This document shows, piece after piece, positions 22,061 to 22,837 of a stretch of 22,837 nucleotides of DNA. The notes under the pieces are model-generated. The model saw only the letters and a program-made list of their open reading frames with translations. It was not told where the DNA came from and made no database searches. The stretch covers positions 1,535-24,371 of IMG/VR virus record IMGVR_UViG_3300000553_000208; one strand, given 5' to 3'. The position numbers and the translations under genes were made by a program. The first letter of the stretch is position 1, and every line of letters starts with the position of its first letter. The stretch is from a virus.

Positions 22061-22418
22061 TAACTATTTGATATGTTTTTAAGAAGTTTTTAATATTTTG
22101 TGCTACTTCATATTCCTCATATTCAACAGCTTTTTCTTGATATGATATTAATAATATTAAAAAATGGGCTGATATTTCAATTTCTAATATTTCATCATCT
22201 GTCCATTCAAGCATTGAAAGGATTAACTCTTCAACCATATCATTATATTTTTTCAATTTATATTGTGTTAGGATTTGATTAGTTATTAAAAATTTAAATA
22301 TATTAACAACATTTTGAATATGTCTCCATACCATTAAATGGTTTTCGTTTTTACCATCAATGAAATCTGGAATGGTTGATATATCACAATTAACAATTTT
22401 TATAAGTTTATTGATCAT
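22053..22418 (-). CDS. Hypothetical protein (121 aa)
   Basis: A 121-residue, almost fully helical acidic protein starting MINKLIKIVN. Central helices include WRHIQNVVNIFKFLI and VEELILSMLEWTDDEILEIE, then a hydrophobic AHFLILLISYQ and a charged C-terminus. No catalytic or metal motif. It lies between a tiny coupled ORF upstream (ATGA overlap) and the sigma-like gene downstream (8-base overlap). It may be a partner of the sigma-like protein, by position only. Confidence 0.66.
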   Translation of the reverse strand: MINKLIKIVNCDISTIPDFIDGKNENHLMVWRHIQNVVNIFKFLITNQILTQYKLKKYNDMVEELILSMLEWTDDEILEIEISAHFLILLISYQEKAVEYEEYEVAQNIKNFLKTYQIVNE

Positions 22419-22516
22419 CTTTTCAAATATATTTTTATTAGATTATCAATAGTTGATTTATTTTCAGCATAATCTAAATTTAACCACAATATAGCTTTAA
22501 CGATTTTCTTTTTCAT
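22415..22516 (-). CDS. Tiny protein (33 aa) at the head of the sigma-factor operon
   Basis: ATG 22516 opens a 33-residue frame (MKKKIVKAILWLNLDYAENK...), ending TGA 22415-22417, which overlaps the next ATG as ATGA. The short basic-then-amphipathic sequence is not obviously membrane-spanning. It starts about 18 bases after an early-region motif, so it is probably the first translated frame of this operon and may serve coupling. No family is recognised. Confidence 0.55.
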   Translation of the reverse strand: MKKKIVKAILWLNLDYAENKSTIDNLIKIYLKR

Positions 22517-22534
22517 ATTTTTTAATTCTTTTTT

Positions 22535-22550
22535 ATATAGTATATATTAA
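22535..22550 (-). promoter_or_regulatory. Early-region motif, copy 3
   Basis: On the minus strand TTAATATATACTATA is followed by a run of A and the start at 22516. It matches the AT-rich half of copy 1 (18131-18145) exactly over 15 bases but lacks the GGGGAGACAAA block. It lies in the 78-bp gap between the partial right-edge gene and the sigma-factor operon, a likely promoter place. Confidence 0.45.
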
Positions 22551-22594
22551 TAAAAAAATATGGTTTTTATACATATCCTTAAAATTATTAAAAT

Positions 22595-22837
22595 TTAAAG
22601 GGTGACACCTAAATTATTTAAAAATAAATCTACTTTTTTTTTATTATCACCTTTTAAATTATCATAATAAATAGTTCCGGTTGATTTTAAACCACTTTGT
22701 CTTGATAAAGGATCATTAACCCCATATAAAGTTATTGTCTTACCACCATTATATTTAATATATAATATACTTTCAGTTAAAGTTATTGGTTTAAAGTGTT
22801 GGGATGTTTGATATTTAGAATGATATTTCCTTTTATT
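22595..22837 (-). CDS. C-terminal part of an unknown protein, cut by the right window edge
   Basis: An open frame enters from the right edge and ends at TAA 22595, giving 80 residues. The visible part is basic with beta-strand-like segments (FKPITLTESILYIKYNGGKTITLYGVND) and a lysine-rich stretch near the end (GDNKKKVDLFLNNLGV). Phrases such as ITLYGVNDPLSRQSG suggest a small folded domain, but I recognise no family. Its stop comes about 45 bases before early-region motif copy 3, so it closes an upstream operon. Confidence 0.6.
   Translation of the reverse strand, partial: NKRKYHSKYQTSQHFKPITLTESILYIKYNGGKTITLYGVNDPLSRQSGLKSTGTIYYDNLKGDNKKKVDLFLNNLGVTL

Overview
The window is one AT-rich stretch of a tailed-phage genome of the siphovirus type, most likely infecting a Bacteroidota (Flavobacteriia-like) host. 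Every gene I can support lies on the minus strand, so transcription runs from right to left. The host guess rests on three things: strong AT bias, start codons in A/T-only contexts (typically AAATATG) almost without Shine-Dalgarno sequences, and resemblance of the virion proteins to Bacteroidota phage families known to me. I see no integrase, repressor, tRNA or CRISPR array, so nothing points to lysogeny. Both ends cut through genes.

Right part (about 17.87-22.84 kb), non-virion genes: a run of small, tightly packed, often overlapping genes. It holds a sigma-factor-like regulator (21533-22060), a small membrane protein with a Cys/FW motif, a zinc-finger-like protein and several unknowns. These lead to a 507-residue protein (18169-19692) with a winged-helix-like N-terminus and family-A-polymerase-like palm motifs, my candidate for the replication protein. 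Its gene contains three perfect 33-bp tandem repeats, a possible iteron origin like the one inside lambda gene O. Its leader holds a strong hairpin, a 35-codon ORF and two copies of AGAGGATATA. An AT-rich motif, TTAATATATA, recurs before three gene groups here.

Left part (0-17.8 kb), packaging and virion genes: small and large terminase; a tail-assembly-chaperone-like gene whose end has a T9 slippery run set up for a -1 frameshift into the next ORF; a tail-terminator-like protein; a Cys-rich protein; an ATP-grasp enzyme; a tiny CxxC/CxC protein; an HK97-gp10-like protein; two large tail-tip proteins; a fibre with 37 SHAEG-type repeats; a tape measure; an XkdF-like protease; a scaffold; the major capsid protein; and a tail-tube candidate. 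A clear intrinsic terminator follows, and then a new small gene group runs off the left edge. Head genes come last and I see no portal gene, so the portal must lie outside or be very divergent.

The most unusual feature is a five-copy intergenic element: nine A, a 9-bp spacer (8 in one copy), then the 16-bp palindrome TCTATTATATAATAGA, always just before a start codon in the late region. In three copies it also spells a ten-residue ORF, MKKKxxKSII. It is probably a phage-specific late promoter or operator, possibly read by the phage sigma-like protein. Other notable signals are a 14-codon ORF resembling the capsid N-terminus directly before the capsid gene, and a shared K-[D/E]-LGI tail on three unrelated proteins.
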